62,129 bases of DNA from Richelia sp. CSU_2_1 (GCA_012034575.1 JAAUPF010000015.1:1-62129), one strand, 5' to 3'. Counted from the first letter of the stretch, positions 36,350 through 45,577 are shown. Numbers and translations are program-made. The notes: generated by a model not told the origin, from the letters alone.

Positions 36350-36622
36350 TCAATCAGCCGGGTCGATTTCTTCAACTTGCAACCGATCGCACAAAATTCG
36401 CTCGCACACAACTGCACCTGTCTCTGCTGTGCGGCAAACTTCCAACTCCGCCGACGGTAACGCATCAAATAATAAACGTTCCCCCGGAAATACCATCCGC
36501 TCAAAATACCAATTAGGGATATTTGTAATGCGGGCAATTTGCATTTTGTTACTTGCATTGATATACCAGCAAAGAATTTTTTCTGAAGTTTCAGAATTTT
36601 GGGCGGCGATCGTTGAATTCAT
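36350..36622 (-). CDS. DUF1830 protein
   Basis: 90 residues. The pattern KILCWYINASNKMQIARIT, then WYFERMVFPGERLLFDALP, is the DUF1830 family, restricted almost entirely to cyanobacteria (from memory). A small beta-rich protein with no catalytic motif. Function unknown. A shorter frame at 36337-36558 is a shadow. Confidence 0.8.
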   Translation of the reverse strand: MNSTIAAQNSETSEKILCWYINASNKMQIARITNIPNWYFERMVFPGERLLFDALPSAELEVCRTAETGAVVCERILCDRLQVEEIDPAD

Positions 36623-36718
36623 ATTTTTAACTTGTTTGTGAAATTGGTTGTTTTTTCAGTCTTGCCCTGACCAGTATAACAGAGGAGCAGTCTCAACGCC
36701 AACTCCTGATTTTCTTGC

Positions 36719-36979
36719 TTAATTGTTAAAGTGTGCCGGCAAATTGCTCCCACCTTCAATATGCTCCCAGGAAGGTGCAAACGGTCCGATCGCCCGCGAA
36801 CAAGCTTTCCATCCGCCCCGCACCGGTGCGTTCAGTAATTGACAGTGACCTACCGATCCCCTCTGAAGTTGGTAGTGGTGGCAAAAAGTACATTTTGCAG
36901 TAGATATGTTGCTCCTGATACCGATCTCGGTAGCGTGTTTCCTGTATGTCCCTTGACGTTCTAAAATCTGAGTATTCAT
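36719..36979 (-). CDS. cysteine-rich small protein
   Basis: 86 residues from the ATG at 36979. It has CTFCHHYQLQRGSVGHCQLL followed by WKACSRAIGPF: four cysteines and three histidines spaced like a metal-binding site (CxxCHH-x11-HC-x14-C). Similar short proteins occur in other cyanobacteria (from memory). A zinc or Fe-S ligand role is inference. It lies next to DUF1830 on the same strand with a 96-base gap. Confidence 0.6.
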   Translation of the reverse strand: MNTQILERQGTYRKHATEIGIRSNISTAKCTFCHHYQLQRGSVGHCQLLNAPVRGGWKACSRAIGPFAPSWEHIEGGSNLPAHFNN

Positions 36980-37113
36980 TTTTAAATCATTTTTTATCTG
37001 CACTTTTTAGTATGGCAGTTAGTGCTTGGCGAGCGCGTCTATCTCCAGGCTTAGTTCTTTGGGAAGTATAGTTAGGGATCGTGAAAAATTATATCAATTT
37101 GGGTCTAAAAGTC

Positions 37114-38457
37114 TTAGGAATGGATTTCTAACTCGCTAAATAAATCAGCCAAAATTTGATTTGAGAATAAAAAGCCTTCGGGATCGCTCAACCTCAGATT
37201 CCCCCATACAGCACCAGGTATCGCAAGGGTTTCAGCGTCTTTTAAAGTAACAGCAGATCCGTCCGATCGCGCAATTTCTACCCATCCCCGCCGCCAGTAA
37301 GGTTGCAAGCAATGCCAAATTCGATCGACTGTTTGTTGACCGAACTTATCAATTAACATTGACAGGCTCAATCCTTCTGCCAAGCGCAAACCCAGCATTA
37401 ACGTATCTAACAACACATCATTTTGTGATGTTTGTAAATTTGGCCCGCTGTTTTCTAACAAAACTTTACTTGCAAAAAGTTGAACGCTGGGATCGATCGG
37501 GGGTGCGACATCTTGCGGGTTTTCACCCTCAAGTACGGGACTGTGGAAACTCTGGATCGATCGCACCCATTGATAATATTCTTGCGTTTTTCGCGGTCTG
37601 GTAAACCGCAGTCCCCGCACGTAACTGGCCGCTCCCATGCCCATGCCGTAATAGGGGCGATTTTCCCAATAAACGCGGTTGTGGCGGCACTGATAGCCGG
37701 GGCGAGCGTAATTAGAAATTTCGTAATGTTCGTATCCTGAAGCTGTCAGAATTTCCCGCGCCAAACGGTACATTTGAGCTGCCGTTTCATCGGCGGGAAG
37801 CGGTTGCGTGCCTGCTTGAAAATATCGCCCGAAAGCAGTACCGGGTTCGACAATTAAATCGTAACAAGACAGGTGAACCGGATCGAGTTTCACCGCCGAT
37901 GTTAGGGAAGTTTCCCACTGCGCTAAAGTTTGGTGTGGCAATCCCGAAATTAGGTCTAAACTGAAATTGACAATCCCGGCCGATCGAATAATTTCTACAG
38001 CTTCAAAAATACCGGCAACCGAGTGCGATCGACCGCTAACTTGCAGCAATTCATCCTGAAAAGCTTGCACGCCCAAACTAAATCGGTTAACCCCCGCCCG
38101 CGCGTACCCCTGCAACTGTGCCAGAGTAAACGTACCGGGATCGATTTCGATCGAAATTTCCGCCCCCGCAGCAATCCCAAACTTGCCGTCGAGAACATCT
38201 AAAATCCGGCTCAATTGATCCTGAGAAAGCAGCGAAGGAGTACCGCCGCCAAAAAATACCGTCTTCAGAGATGCGCCTAAATTTGGAGTCGCCTCAATTT
38301 CATCGCAGAGGGCGGCGACATACTGCACAATTGTCCCGGAGTTATCGCCATTTTTGCGATCGCCCACTACGAACACCGGAAAATCGCAATAGTAGCAGCG
38401 GCGGCGGCAAAAAGGTATGTGAAGGTAAGCCGAACTCGGAATGCCGGAATTTGTCAC
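37114..38457 (-). CDS. hemW: radical SAM heme chaperone HemW (HemN-like)
   Basis: 447 residues from a GTG at 38457. The N-terminal radical SAM motif CRRRCYYCDF (CxxxCxxC) follows AYLHIPF, and VFFGGGTPSLL, GVNRFSLGVQAFQD and a C-terminal HemN domain complete the pattern. HemW binds heme and delivers it to respiratory enzymes rather than oxidising coproporphyrinogen (family knowledge). A TnpB-derived remnant ends 42 bases upstream of the start codon and may supply or disturb the promoter. Confidence 0.9.
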   Translation of the reverse strand: MTNSGIPSSAYLHIPFCRRRCYYCDFPVFVVGDRKNGDNSGTIVQYVAALCDEIEATPNLGASLKTVFFGGGTPSLLSQDQLSRILDVLDGKFGIAAGAEISIEIDPGTFTLAQLQGYARAGVNRFSLGVQAFQDELLQVSGRSHSVAGIFEAVEIIRSAGIVNFSLDLISGLPHQTLAQWETSLTSAVKLDPVHLSCYDLIVEPGTAFGRYFQAGTQPLPADETAAQMYRLAREILTASGYEHYEISNYARPGYQCRHNRVYWENRPYYGMGMGAASYVRGLRFTRPRKTQEYYQWVRSIQSFHSPVLEGENPQDVAPPIDPSVQLFASKVLLENSGPNLQTSQNDVLLDTLMLGLRLAEGLSLSMLIDKFGQQTVDRIWHCLQPYWRRGWVEIARSDGSAVTLKDAETLAIPGAVWGNLRLSDPEGFLFSNQILADLFSELEIHS

Positions 38458-38497
38458 TTGTGCTTTTCGATCGAATTCAATGGTGAACGAACCTGAC

Positions 38498-39116
38498 GGT
38501 CAACTGAGTACAGTTAGACCGCAGGCTTCTTTTTCCTTTTGTGCAAAGGCTTTTTTTAGTGACGGAGTTCCACCGCCACTTTGATAATTCAGACCAATTT
38601 TTTTGATAAGTTTGGCTGAGTTTTCATCTCGATCCAAAGACTCGCCACACTGACAAGAATGCCACCGTTGGGACAATTCTTTTGGTACTTTGTTGAGGCA
38701 ATTCCAGCATTGTTGAGAAGTTCCCGGATTGCCTGATTCATCCTTTTTTCTGCCATCCCTAGTTTGCACCCTAGTCAAGGGAATATTTTGATAAATCTCC
38801 TCGACAGGAACTATGGATGCAGTTAAAGGGCAGGCGTTGACGGGCGCTCTAGTGGACTCCCACCATCTAAATCTTTCGCTCAATCGGTAGTTGTACTGCC
38901 GACGACAAAGCTCTAAGTGAGTTGAAATCGTTGCTAACTGGGCTTTTGTTGGTTTGAGGCGGTATTTGTACGTGAGCTGCATGGAAACTTCCTTTTTTTC
39001 GACCTTCCCACAGTATAGTTGGTGTATCTCCAAAGCGAATTTCCTGAAGGGTAAATGAGTTTTACCACAAAGATGTTCTGTGGAGTCTACACTGTACTGT
39101 ACTCAGTCAGTGTAGG
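38498..39116 (-). mobile_element. internally deleted IS605/IS1341-type TnpB element with subterminal hairpins
   Basis: On the minus strand the element starts near 39116 with a hairpin (CTACACTG at 39088-39095 pairing with CAGTGTAG at 39109-39116) and ends near 38498 with GGTC-AACTG-AGTA-CAGTT-A-GACC (38498-38520). The second hairpin overlaps the tnpB stop codon, where such elements encode their guide RNA. Only one open gene, a shortened TnpB, lies between. No TnpA is present. Confidence 0.6.
38500..38982 (-). pseudogene. tnpB: TnpB remnant lacking the RuvC-I/II core
   Basis: 160 codons from the ATG at 38982. The N-terminus MQLTYKYRLKPTKAQ and YNYRLSERFRWW is the TnpB N-terminal helix-turn-helix region; it then runs into the C-terminal zinc ribbon (QQCWNCLNKVP, SCQCGESLDRDENSAKLI) containing the last RuvC aspartate. 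The 200 or so residues between them, with the first RuvC Asp and the Glu, are gone, but the frame is preserved. It cannot be a nuclease alone. It is either a decayed copy or a possible RNA-binding derivative. Confidence 0.8.
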
Positions 39117-39228
39117 AGTATGTCACTAATGCTCCTTACAGCCAACCTCAAAATAGCAACTTCAAACCTTTAATTTTAATTAAATTATCATTAATTATTA
39201 TGAATTTTTTCCAAAAACTTTAGCAACA

Positions 39229-39486
39229 TTGCGATCGCGATCGCAAGCTATTTCAGCAACAAGCGAAGAAGTTTTGAGAGGCCGTAATTCCCGAATTGAC
39301 CGCCCCAGATACGCTACAAGCCAAACCGACAACTATTCTGAGCTGGCGGCAATGCTCTATACCCGAGAGCGTCTCAATCCCGTAAATTACAACCGCAAAA
39401 CAGAAATTTACGAATATCCCCAATCTAGAGCGAGATATCCGATCGCAACTGAAAAAAAGTACCAACACGGGAAAGATATAATGTAG
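39229..39486 (+). CDS. uncertain small ORF before the PIN/TRAM gene
   Basis: 85 codons from a TTG start inside tandem HIP1 sequence. Arg/Tyr/Asn-rich, no known family (VLRGRNSRIDRP, ELAAMLYTRERLNP). It ends 10 bases before the PIN/TRAM gene. Could be real but has no independent support. Confidence 0.25.
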   Translation: MRSRSQAISATSEEVLRGRNSRIDRPRYATSQTDNYSELAAMLYTRERLNPVNYNRKTEIYEYPQSRARYPIATEKKYQHGKDIM

Positions 39487-39496
39487 GCAAATTCAT

Positions 39497-40588
39497 GTGT
39501 CCAAAACCATGCTAGATGCAATCATAATCATTTCATTCATAATCGCAGGCGCAGGCATCGGCTACTACGGCGTAGAACTGCTGCCGAGCAACGTGTTGGA
39601 ACAAGTCACAAATATAGAAGGTTTGAGCTCGGTACTCGGGGCTTTTGGCGCGCTAATCGGCTTCGTGTTGGGATTAGTCGCTCAAACCACCTACCGGCGC
39701 GTAGAAAAGCAAGTCCGCGAGATGCCCGTAGAAATGCTGCTGACGCGGGCAATTGGTTTAATTATCGGACTATTGGTCGCCAATCTAATGCTCGCCCCGC
39801 TGTTTTTGCTGCCAATTCCCAAGGAATTCGGCTTCATCAAACCTCTAGTGGCAGTTTTGGGCAGCGTAATGTTTGGCTTTACAGGTGTCAGCTTGACGGA
39901 AACCCACGGGCGCGCATTCTTGCGCCTGATCAACCCCAACAGCTTGGATACCGTACTCGTAGCCGAAGGTACATTTAAACCCGCTTCTGCCAAAGTTGTC
40001 GATACAAGCTGCATTATTGACGGCCGGATTGAAAACCTGCTAGAAACCGGTTTCCTGGAAGGTCAAATTTTAGTACCGCAGTTCGTGCTCCAAGAATTGC
40101 AACTCATAGCTGACTCGGCCAACGATCAAAAGCGGGTGCGGGGACGGCGCGGTTTAGATATTCTCAATCGCATCAAAGAAACTTATCCAGAACGGGTACA
40201 GATTCACTCGGCCGACTACGAAGATATCCCGACGGTGGATGCAAAATTAATTCGTTTTGCTTTGGATATCGACGGCATTCTGCTAACTAACGATTACAAT
40301 TTATCGAAAGTAGCTTCGGTGCAAAAACTGCCAGTTTTAAATATTAACGATCTGACTCATGCAGTGCGTCCGACTTATTTGCCGGGAGACACGATCGAAC
40401 TTAAAATTCGCAAGGAAGGCAAGGAACCTTCTCAGGGAATTGGCTACTTAGATGACGGCACGATGGTGGTGGTGGAAGCTGGCAGCAGCTACGTCGGTGG
40501 CGAAGCCAGAGTTGTCGTGACTAGCGCCTTGCAAACTACCGCAGGCAGAATGATTTTTGCCCGCCCTCAAGAGTCAGTTATTGCCTGA
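39497..40588 (+). CDS. membrane PIN/TRAM-domain protein (YacL-like)
   Basis: 363 residues from GTG 39497; an ATG at 39509 is also possible. Four hydrophobic helices in the first 130 residues (IIIISFIIAGAGIGYYGVELL and following), then a PIN ribonuclease-like domain (KVVDTSCIIDGRIENLLETG from about 173, acids in LLTNDYNLSKVA near 258) and a C-terminal TRAM domain (GIGYLDDGTMVVVE). The domain order matches Bacillus YacL. The acidic residues expected for RNA cleavage are present. The target RNA is unknown. Confidence 0.88.
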   Translation: MSKTMLDAIIIISFIIAGAGIGYYGVELLPSNVLEQVTNIEGLSSVLGAFGALIGFVLGLVAQTTYRRVEKQVREMPVEMLLTRAIGLIIGLLVANLMLAPLFLLPIPKEFGFIKPLVAVLGSVMFGFTGVSLTETHGRAFLRLINPNSLDTVLVAEGTFKPASAKVVDTSCIIDGRIENLLETGFLEGQILVPQFVLQELQLIADSANDQKRVRGRRGLDILNRIKETYPERVQIHSADYEDIPTVDAKLIRFALDIDGILLTNDYNLSKVASVQKLPVLNINDLTHAVRPTYLPGDTIELKIRKEGKEPSQGIGYLDDGTMVVVEAGSSYVGGEARVVVTSALQTTAGRMIFARPQESVIA

Positions 40589-40778
40589 AATTTTATCAGA
40601 ATGGGTGGAGCAATTAGCAGTAAAAATTGCGCTGCTTTTCCAAAACTGCCCCGACTCTTTACCGCCTGCGGTACGATGAGTCGGGGCAGTAATTTTGTCA
40701 ATCGGAAAATTATTGCTCTCAAATATCGTCCAAAACTGTTGCCTATTGCCTCTTTCCCTGTTGCCTGTTGCCTTCTTC

Positions 40779-41366
40779 TTATGATGGATTTTGAGTTGCA
40801 TTTGGTACAGCCTCTTCATATATATCCTCGATCGGGCAACTCAAATTAACGCTAGCCAACTGCACTTCTTGCCCTTGAGTGTAAGGATAAAGCACCCACA
40901 AACCCTCTGCATTGCGCCGAAAACATTCTACACTAACTCTTTGTTGGTTAATCAGTACGTATTCTTCTAAAGTTTCACAAGTGCGGTAATCGGCAAATTT
41001 TTCTCCCCTGTCAAAAGCTGCGGTTGTCGGCGATAAAACTTCAACTATTAAACGGGGGTAGCGAATGAAATCTTCCGCCGCATTTCGATCGCGATCGTCG
41101 CAAGTCACCGCGATATCCGGATAGTAATAAATATTCGAGCTATTTAGCATGACTTTCATGTCTGCCACGTAAGGCTTACAACCACTTCCTCTGAGATGGT
41201 TTTTCAGCAAAGCTGCTAAATTAAGAGTAATAGTGCCATGAGCTTGGCTCGCCCCTGCCATTGCATAAATTTCTCCGTGCCTGTACTCGTGTTTGATCGG
41301 GCTGATTTTCTCGCCGGCTAAATAGTCTTCGACAGAGACGTAGGTGTAGCTTTTACTAACTATCAT
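40779..41366 (-). CDS. Uma2-family (DUF820) PD-(D/E)XK protein
   Basis: 195 residues. VEDYLAGEKISPIKHEYRHG, GEIYAMAGASQAHG, YPDIAVTCDD (PD of the core), RLIVEVLSPTTAAFDRGEK (ExL variant followed by K) and YVLINQQRVSVECF form the full Uma2 pattern. The family is hugely expanded in cyanobacteria and its role is unknown, though the fold is nuclease-like. It is one of two complete copies in the window, beside one fragment. Confidence 0.88.
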   Translation of the reverse strand: MIVSKSYTYVSVEDYLAGEKISPIKHEYRHGEIYAMAGASQAHGTITLNLAALLKNHLRGSGCKPYVADMKVMLNSSNIYYYPDIAVTCDDRDRNAAEDFIRYPRLIVEVLSPTTAAFDRGEKFADYRTCETLEEYVLINQQRVSVECFRRNAEGLWVLYPYTQGQEVQLASVNLSCPIEDIYEEAVPNATQNPS

Positions 41367-41500
41367 GAAATTTTAATAACCTAAGGATATTATAATTATA
41401 GTCGATCGACCCGAAAGTAAGTTTTTCCGACAGACTTGTTACAACTCCCTTCCCGAATAATATAATAGAGTTTTCCAGAACTTTCACCAAACTAAATTGT

Positions 41501-41845
41501 ATGTCGAATTCTATAATGGTAATCTTTCCCTATCGGGAACAGCACACCTGGGTATTTGACGATGAAAAAGCAGGACTGGTACGGGAACCGTTTGTGCAGG
41601 GAGTACCCGCAATGATTGATACACTTGTTGCCGATATTCCTGATGCTGCAACAGGTTTTCGATTGTTATTTTCAGCCACTCCTTTTCCGGGATATCAAGC
41701 AGAAATGGTGTGGGTGAGAGAAGAATACGGCGGTAATTGGTATCGCTGGGAATCGAAAAATATGGAAGGCTGGCTGTGTCCCGCTATGTTCAAATACTTT
41801 ACCGCAGCCCCGCGCAAATTTTACTGCAAAGCCGAACAAATTTAA
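41501..41845 (+). CDS. DUF6717-like conserved protein
   Basis: 114 residues, IMVIFPYREQHTWVFDDEKA, LVREPFVQGVPAMIDTLV, FRLLFSATPFPGYQAEMVW, EEYGGNWYRW. The DUF6717 name is from memory. Compact soluble protein, no signal peptide, no catalytic motif recognised. It lies 17 bases upstream of the LCP gene and may be cotranscribed with it. Confidence 0.7.
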   Translation: MSNSIMVIFPYREQHTWVFDDEKAGLVREPFVQGVPAMIDTLVADIPDAATGFRLLFSATPFPGYQAEMVWVREEYGGNWYRWESKNMEGWLCPAMFKYFTAAPRKFYCKAEQI

Positions 41846-41862
41846 CGCTCAAACACAAATCT

Positions 41863-43224
41863 ATGAAAAACTTGTCGATTTTTAAAAGAAAAAATTTTCA
41901 ACCTGTCGATCGAATTCCTACAAAAACCCCCAAAATGGCTCTGTATGCGATAGGCATATTTTTGCTGTTTCTGACAGCAGCTATCTCGGCGGCAATCGGG
42001 GCAATTACTGCGTTGCTAGCTCCCGTAGAACCGCAAATTATTAGCAGGGTTCTCGATGTTACCGGGTTGAATTATCAATCGAACGCCTCTTCTGGATATC
42101 GCTTATCCCGACCAGTTAATATTTTAATAATGGGAGTCGATCGGGTTCCTGCAGCAGCACCTAATTCCCGTAAAATTTTTGACGGTCGCAGCGATACCAT
42201 ACTGTTAGTGCGTTTAGATCCTAGAGAGAAATTGGTGAGTTTGGTATCAGTCCCGCGAGATACTAAAGTCGAAATTCCCGGTGTTGCTTTCAGCAAAATT
42301 GCCGAAGCAAATGCTAGGGGAGGAGCAGCTTTAACGGCGCGGTTGACCAGCAATATTCTCAACAATATTACAATCGATCGATACGTGCGCGTGAGCATCG
42401 GTGCGTTTCGAGAATTAGTCGATTTGTTGGGGGGAGTTGAGGTATTTGTACCTCGCAAGATGTCCTATACAGATCGAACTCAAAACTTAAAAATTAATTT
42501 AGCACCAGGATGGCAAATTCTTAACGGAGAAGCAGCAGAACAATTTGCGCGATTTCGCAATGATGGCTTGGGAGATCCCGCCAGAATTCAACGCCAGCAA
42601 AGTTTAATTCAAGCTATGCGCAACCGCCTTTCAAGTCAGTCGGTATTGGTACAAATGCCACAAATTGTGCGCTTGATGCAAAAATATGTCGATACAGATC
42701 TGAGTTTTGAAGAGATGCTAACTCTAGCAAATTTCGGTTTGCAATTAGATGGAGATAATTTGAGAATGGTAATGCTGCCGGGGCGTTCGAGTTCGGAAGA
42801 AGGAGATTTGAGAAGTTATTGGATTGTAGATGATGCGGGGCGCGATCGAATTATGGCACAATATTTTAAGCAAGGTTTGCCGGATTTCGTACCAGAGCGA
42901 TCGCGCAACACTAACCAGTCTCTTCCTACCAGACTCAAAATTGCCATCCAAAACGCTTCTAGCAACCCGAAAGCAGCTAAAAATGTTGCTGCATTCCTCA
43001 CGGAAAAAGGGTTTTCTAATCTGTCGGTAGTTAAAGATTGGCCTGACAAACAACGTCAAAGTCAAATTATCGTGCAGCAAGGCGATTTAGACGGTGCAAA
43101 CAGCCTGCAAAAAGTCTTGGAAGGTGGCAAAATTGAGGCAGCTTCGATCGGCGAAATCGATTCAGATTTGACAATTCGCGTCGGTGAAGATTGGGTAAAA
43201 AGATTTACAGCAAATTTCAGATAA
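41863..43224 (+). CDS. LytR-CpsA-Psr (LCP) family cell-wall glycopolymer transferase
   Basis: 453 residues from ATG 41863; a longer frame overlapping DUF6717 is rejected because family features begin after a single N-terminal membrane helix (ALYAIGIFLLFLTAAISAA). LCP domain: NILIMGVDR near residue 87, GRSDTILLVRLDP near 110 (Asp for Mg-pyrophosphate), SVPRDTKVEIPG, YVRVSIGAFRELVDLLGGV, EQFARFRNDGLGDPARIQRQ near 228 (the Arg cluster). A LytR_C domain follows (KIAIQNASSNPKAAKNVAA). It attaches polymers from lipid carriers to peptidoglycan outside the membrane. Confidence 0.92.
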   Translation: MKNLSIFKRKNFQPVDRIPTKTPKMALYAIGIFLLFLTAAISAAIGAITALLAPVEPQIISRVLDVTGLNYQSNASSGYRLSRPVNILIMGVDRVPAAAPNSRKIFDGRSDTILLVRLDPREKLVSLVSVPRDTKVEIPGVAFSKIAEANARGGAALTARLTSNILNNITIDRYVRVSIGAFRELVDLLGGVEVFVPRKMSYTDRTQNLKINLAPGWQILNGEAAEQFARFRNDGLGDPARIQRQQSLIQAMRNRLSSQSVLVQMPQIVRLMQKYVDTDLSFEEMLTLANFGLQLDGDNLRMVMLPGRSSSEEGDLRSYWIVDDAGRDRIMAQYFKQGLPDFVPERSRNTNQSLPTRLKIAIQNASSNPKAAKNVAAFLTEKGFSNLSVVKDWPDKQRQSQIIVQQGDLDGANSLQKVLEGGKIEAASIGEIDSDLTIRVGEDWVKRFTANFR

Positions 43225-43334
43225 GTGAGGTACACATATATCATAGGTAGGGACACGGCAGTGCCGTGTCCTTGCGAGATTTTTTGATAAATGGGTGTAC
43301 TTCAGAAACCTGCAATCTGCTGTAAATCGGGTTC

Positions 43335-43497
43335 TTAAATTCGCAACGGAATTGCGATCGCAAATTCCGCACCTTTTCCCGGTTCTGAAATACATTCGAT
43401 CGTCCCGCCGTGTTTTTCAACAACAATTTGATAGCTAATCGATAAACCCAACCCCCGTACCTTTACCCTCCGGTTTAGTGGTAAAAATACGATCGCT
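43335..43497 (-). pseudogene. frameshifted C-terminal fragment of a sensor histidine kinase
   Basis: Reverse-strand reading gives DRIFTTKPEGKGTGVG, then a +1 shift to LSISYQIVVEKHGGTIECIS and EPGKGAEFAIAIPLRI with a TAA at 43335-43337. This is the G-box end of a HATPase_c domain. Nothing upstream belongs to a kinase; the fragment begins exactly at one copy of the ACCTCAT/ATGAGAAATGC repeat (43498-43526). Confidence 0.75.
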
Positions 43498-43684
43498 ACA
43501 TAGCATTTCTCAGTAATATGAGGTAGATGCGGGGGTTGGTAATTGGTAATTGGTAATTGGTAATTGCCGGATTGGTAATTTGAAATCGAGTATAGCTTTT
43601 CTGGTGGTAGGTGAGGTACAGAACAATGCTCAAAAACACTGAAATCTACAGCATTTGCTGTACCTCATGTTGATGAGAAGTGCT
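43498..43684. repeat. pair of ACCTCAT...ATGAGAAATGCT elements plus AATTGGT heptamers
   Basis: One copy at 43498-43526 (minus orientation) and one at 43660-43684 (plus). They flank AATTGGT heptamers (43537-43569) and face each other. A third copy lies at 35404-35432. Confidence 0.55.
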
Positions 43685-43691
43685 CTAGTTA

Positions 43692-44732
43692 TTAATTGTT
43701 AATAAATTCACTTTCACAAATAATTGCTTCTCGGCTGTTCAAATCTTCTTGATTCCACACCGAATTTAAAGATGTCGAACTTAACGAAGACGAAATAGTA
43801 TTTAATGTCGTGTTGTAATATTCCACAGCATTATTAAGATCCATCTTCGGCGCTTCCTTGAAATATGAGTTAATATCGGGAGTGCAGCGCTGTGCTTGGT
43901 AGTAAAAATAAGCTTCAGCATTGATGCACATTACGTGATAAAAATCCTTGTTGGCGGCGGTAATATCTCCCAGTTTGTACAAAGCTAAACCCCGGTTGAG
44001 ATACGCTTTAATATAGCTCGGATCGATCGCCACTGCTTTGTCAAAATCTTCGATCGCGAGCTGCATTTGCTTCAGTTTGTAGCGAACGCAACCTCGGTTA
44101 TAATAAGCATAGACATTTTGCGGGTCGATCCCCAGTGCTGTATTGTAATCGGCGATCGCTTGAGTGTTATCTCCTAACTGGTGGCAAGATAAACCGCGAT
44201 TTATGTAAGCTTTGGTATACCGAGGATTCAACCGCAGCGTTTCGTTAAAGTCCTTAGTTGCTAACTCTTTATCTCCCAAAAGATAGTAAGCGCGACCCCG
44301 ATTGTAATAAGTTTTATAATTGTTGGGATTGATTGATAAAGCTCGATCGTAATCGCGAATTGCCTCTTCGTAATTTCCTAAATTAGCCAGCACCAGACCC
44401 CGGTTGTTGTAAATAGCGTGACTGTCAGGATTGTTTTCCAAAGCGCAGTTGAGGTCTTCAATAGCTTTGTCGTGTTTTCCAAGGTGACGCCAAGCATTAC
44501 CTCGATTTAGGTAAGCTTCAAAAAAGTTAGGATTAATATCCAAAGCTTGGCTGAGGTCTGCAATTGCTTTCTCGTAATCTTTCATGTAATAGTAAACCAA
44601 TCCCCGATTGTTATAGGCTTTAGCATCAGCGGGATTGAAGCGCAATATGCGATCGAAATCTTCGATCGCGGCTTGGTAGTTTCCTTTTTTGGCGCTGTGC
44701 AAACCGCGCTTGTAAACTTGCTTGAGGTTCAT
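43692..44732 (-). CDS. TPR-repeat protein
   Basis: 346 residues with seven or eight 34-residue tetratricopeptide repeats from the N-terminus (AIEDFDRILRFNPADAKAYN and AIADLSQALDINPNFFEAYL as clear units). The last 80 residues are non-repetitive. No signal peptide and no enzymatic domain, so it is probably a scaffold. The repeat spacing is regular and uninterrupted. Confidence 0.9.
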   Translation of the reverse strand: MNLKQVYKRGLHSAKKGNYQAAIEDFDRILRFNPADAKAYNNRGLVYYYMKDYEKAIADLSQALDINPNFFEAYLNRGNAWRHLGKHDKAIEDLNCALENNPDSHAIYNNRGLVLANLGNYEEAIRDYDRALSINPNNYKTYYNRGRAYYLLGDKELATKDFNETLRLNPRYTKAYINRGLSCHQLGDNTQAIADYNTALGIDPQNVYAYYNRGCVRYKLKQMQLAIEDFDKAVAIDPSYIKAYLNRGLALYKLGDITAANKDFYHVMCINAEAYFYYQAQRCTPDINSYFKEAPKMDLNNAVEYYNTTLNTISSSLSSTSLNSVWNQEDLNSREAIICESEFINN

Positions 44733-45238
44733 AAGTCAACTGTCAAGATTGCTTGATACTGGCGATTTATGGGATTGCAGTCAGTTTTTAGCCGGACAAC
44801 CGTTAAACTTTCGAGAACCGCACTTCTGGCCAGGGTAACTTTTAAGTTATTCGAGTAAATCTACCTGAAACAGGATTTGAGATTCATTTTAACAGCAGTT
44901 TGATAGTCTTGAGACAGCCAGCACTTGCAACTTCATTTACTTCACGATTTCAATCGCACCATCTCCCATCGCCCTCAAAAGCCTTATTTTAGTTGCCATT
45001 GAGCCTTTTGTCTTGCGGGTGCGATCGCGCCTGCTCTGTATCAATTGTTACACTTACTTTGTCAATGTATATTTTATATCTTTTTAAAGATGGCTCTCAG
45101 TATTTTCCCCAGGGAGTTCCCATAAACTTTTGTTACCCAATCCTAACTACTTTGTCATTTTCTTACTTTTTTTGTGAAAACACCTTCAGCTTTTCGAGAA
45201 GCAGGTAAAAATAAACAGTAATTAGAGCTTCTAAATTT
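44733..45238. other. divergent intergenic region, about 500 bases
   Basis: AT-rich DNA between the minus-strand TPR gene and the plus-strand hypothetical at 45239; it should hold both promoters. A 71-codon frame (44993-45208) is hydrophobic but has no family likeness and no ribosome-binding site, so it is not called. Confidence 0.35.
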
Positions 45239-45577
45239 ATGAATAACCAAAATCAAAGCGACATCGAGATATCGATCGAAGAATTCTGGCGGGAGCGGTC
45301 AGTAAATCGCACTTTGAGAGTATTGGAAGCAACGCAGCAGCGCAGTCGCGACGAACTTTACCACCTAATCGGTCACATTGCCCAATTCGTCTTGCCGGTA
45401 CAGTTTCCCGAGCACTCAACGGTCGAATACGGAGAAATTATGCAAGAAGCACTTTCTCGTTTGGGAGACGAAGCTTTTGCCAATTGGGTGCTCACAGTAT
45501 TTAACAATCAAAATTTAACAATCAAAAATCCTGAGCAAAAAGAGAGGACGAGAGGAAATAACGACCGACTGTTATGA
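45239..45577 (+). CDS. hypothetical protein next to ccmO
   Basis: 112 residues, acidic and helical: SIEEFWRERSVNRTLRVLEA, YHLIGHIAQFVLPVQFPEH, EALSRLGDEAFANWVLTVF. I do not recognise the family. Its last codons (NPEQKERTRGNNDRLL) look unstructured. It converges with ccmO, whose end lies 62 bases away across AATTACC repeats. Confidence 0.55.
   Translation: MNNQNQSDIEISIEEFWRERSVNRTLRVLEATQQRSRDELYHLIGHIAQFVLPVQFPEHSTVEYGEIMQEALSRLGDEAFANWVLTVFNNQNLTIKNPEQKERTRGNNDRLL

Noticed and set aside
37114..38457. HemN, oxygen-independent coproporphyrinogen oxidase
   Set aside because: The CxxxCxxC spacing with short N-terminus fits HemW; true HemN is longer with extra conserved residues upstream of the cluster.
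41737..41862. N-terminal extension of the LCP protein
   Set aside because: It overlaps the DUF6717-like gene in another frame, and the membrane anchor begins after ATG 41863.
44993..45208. 71-codon hydrophobic ORF
   Set aside because: No ribosome-binding site, Cys/Ser/Phe-rich random composition, sits in a divergent promoter region.
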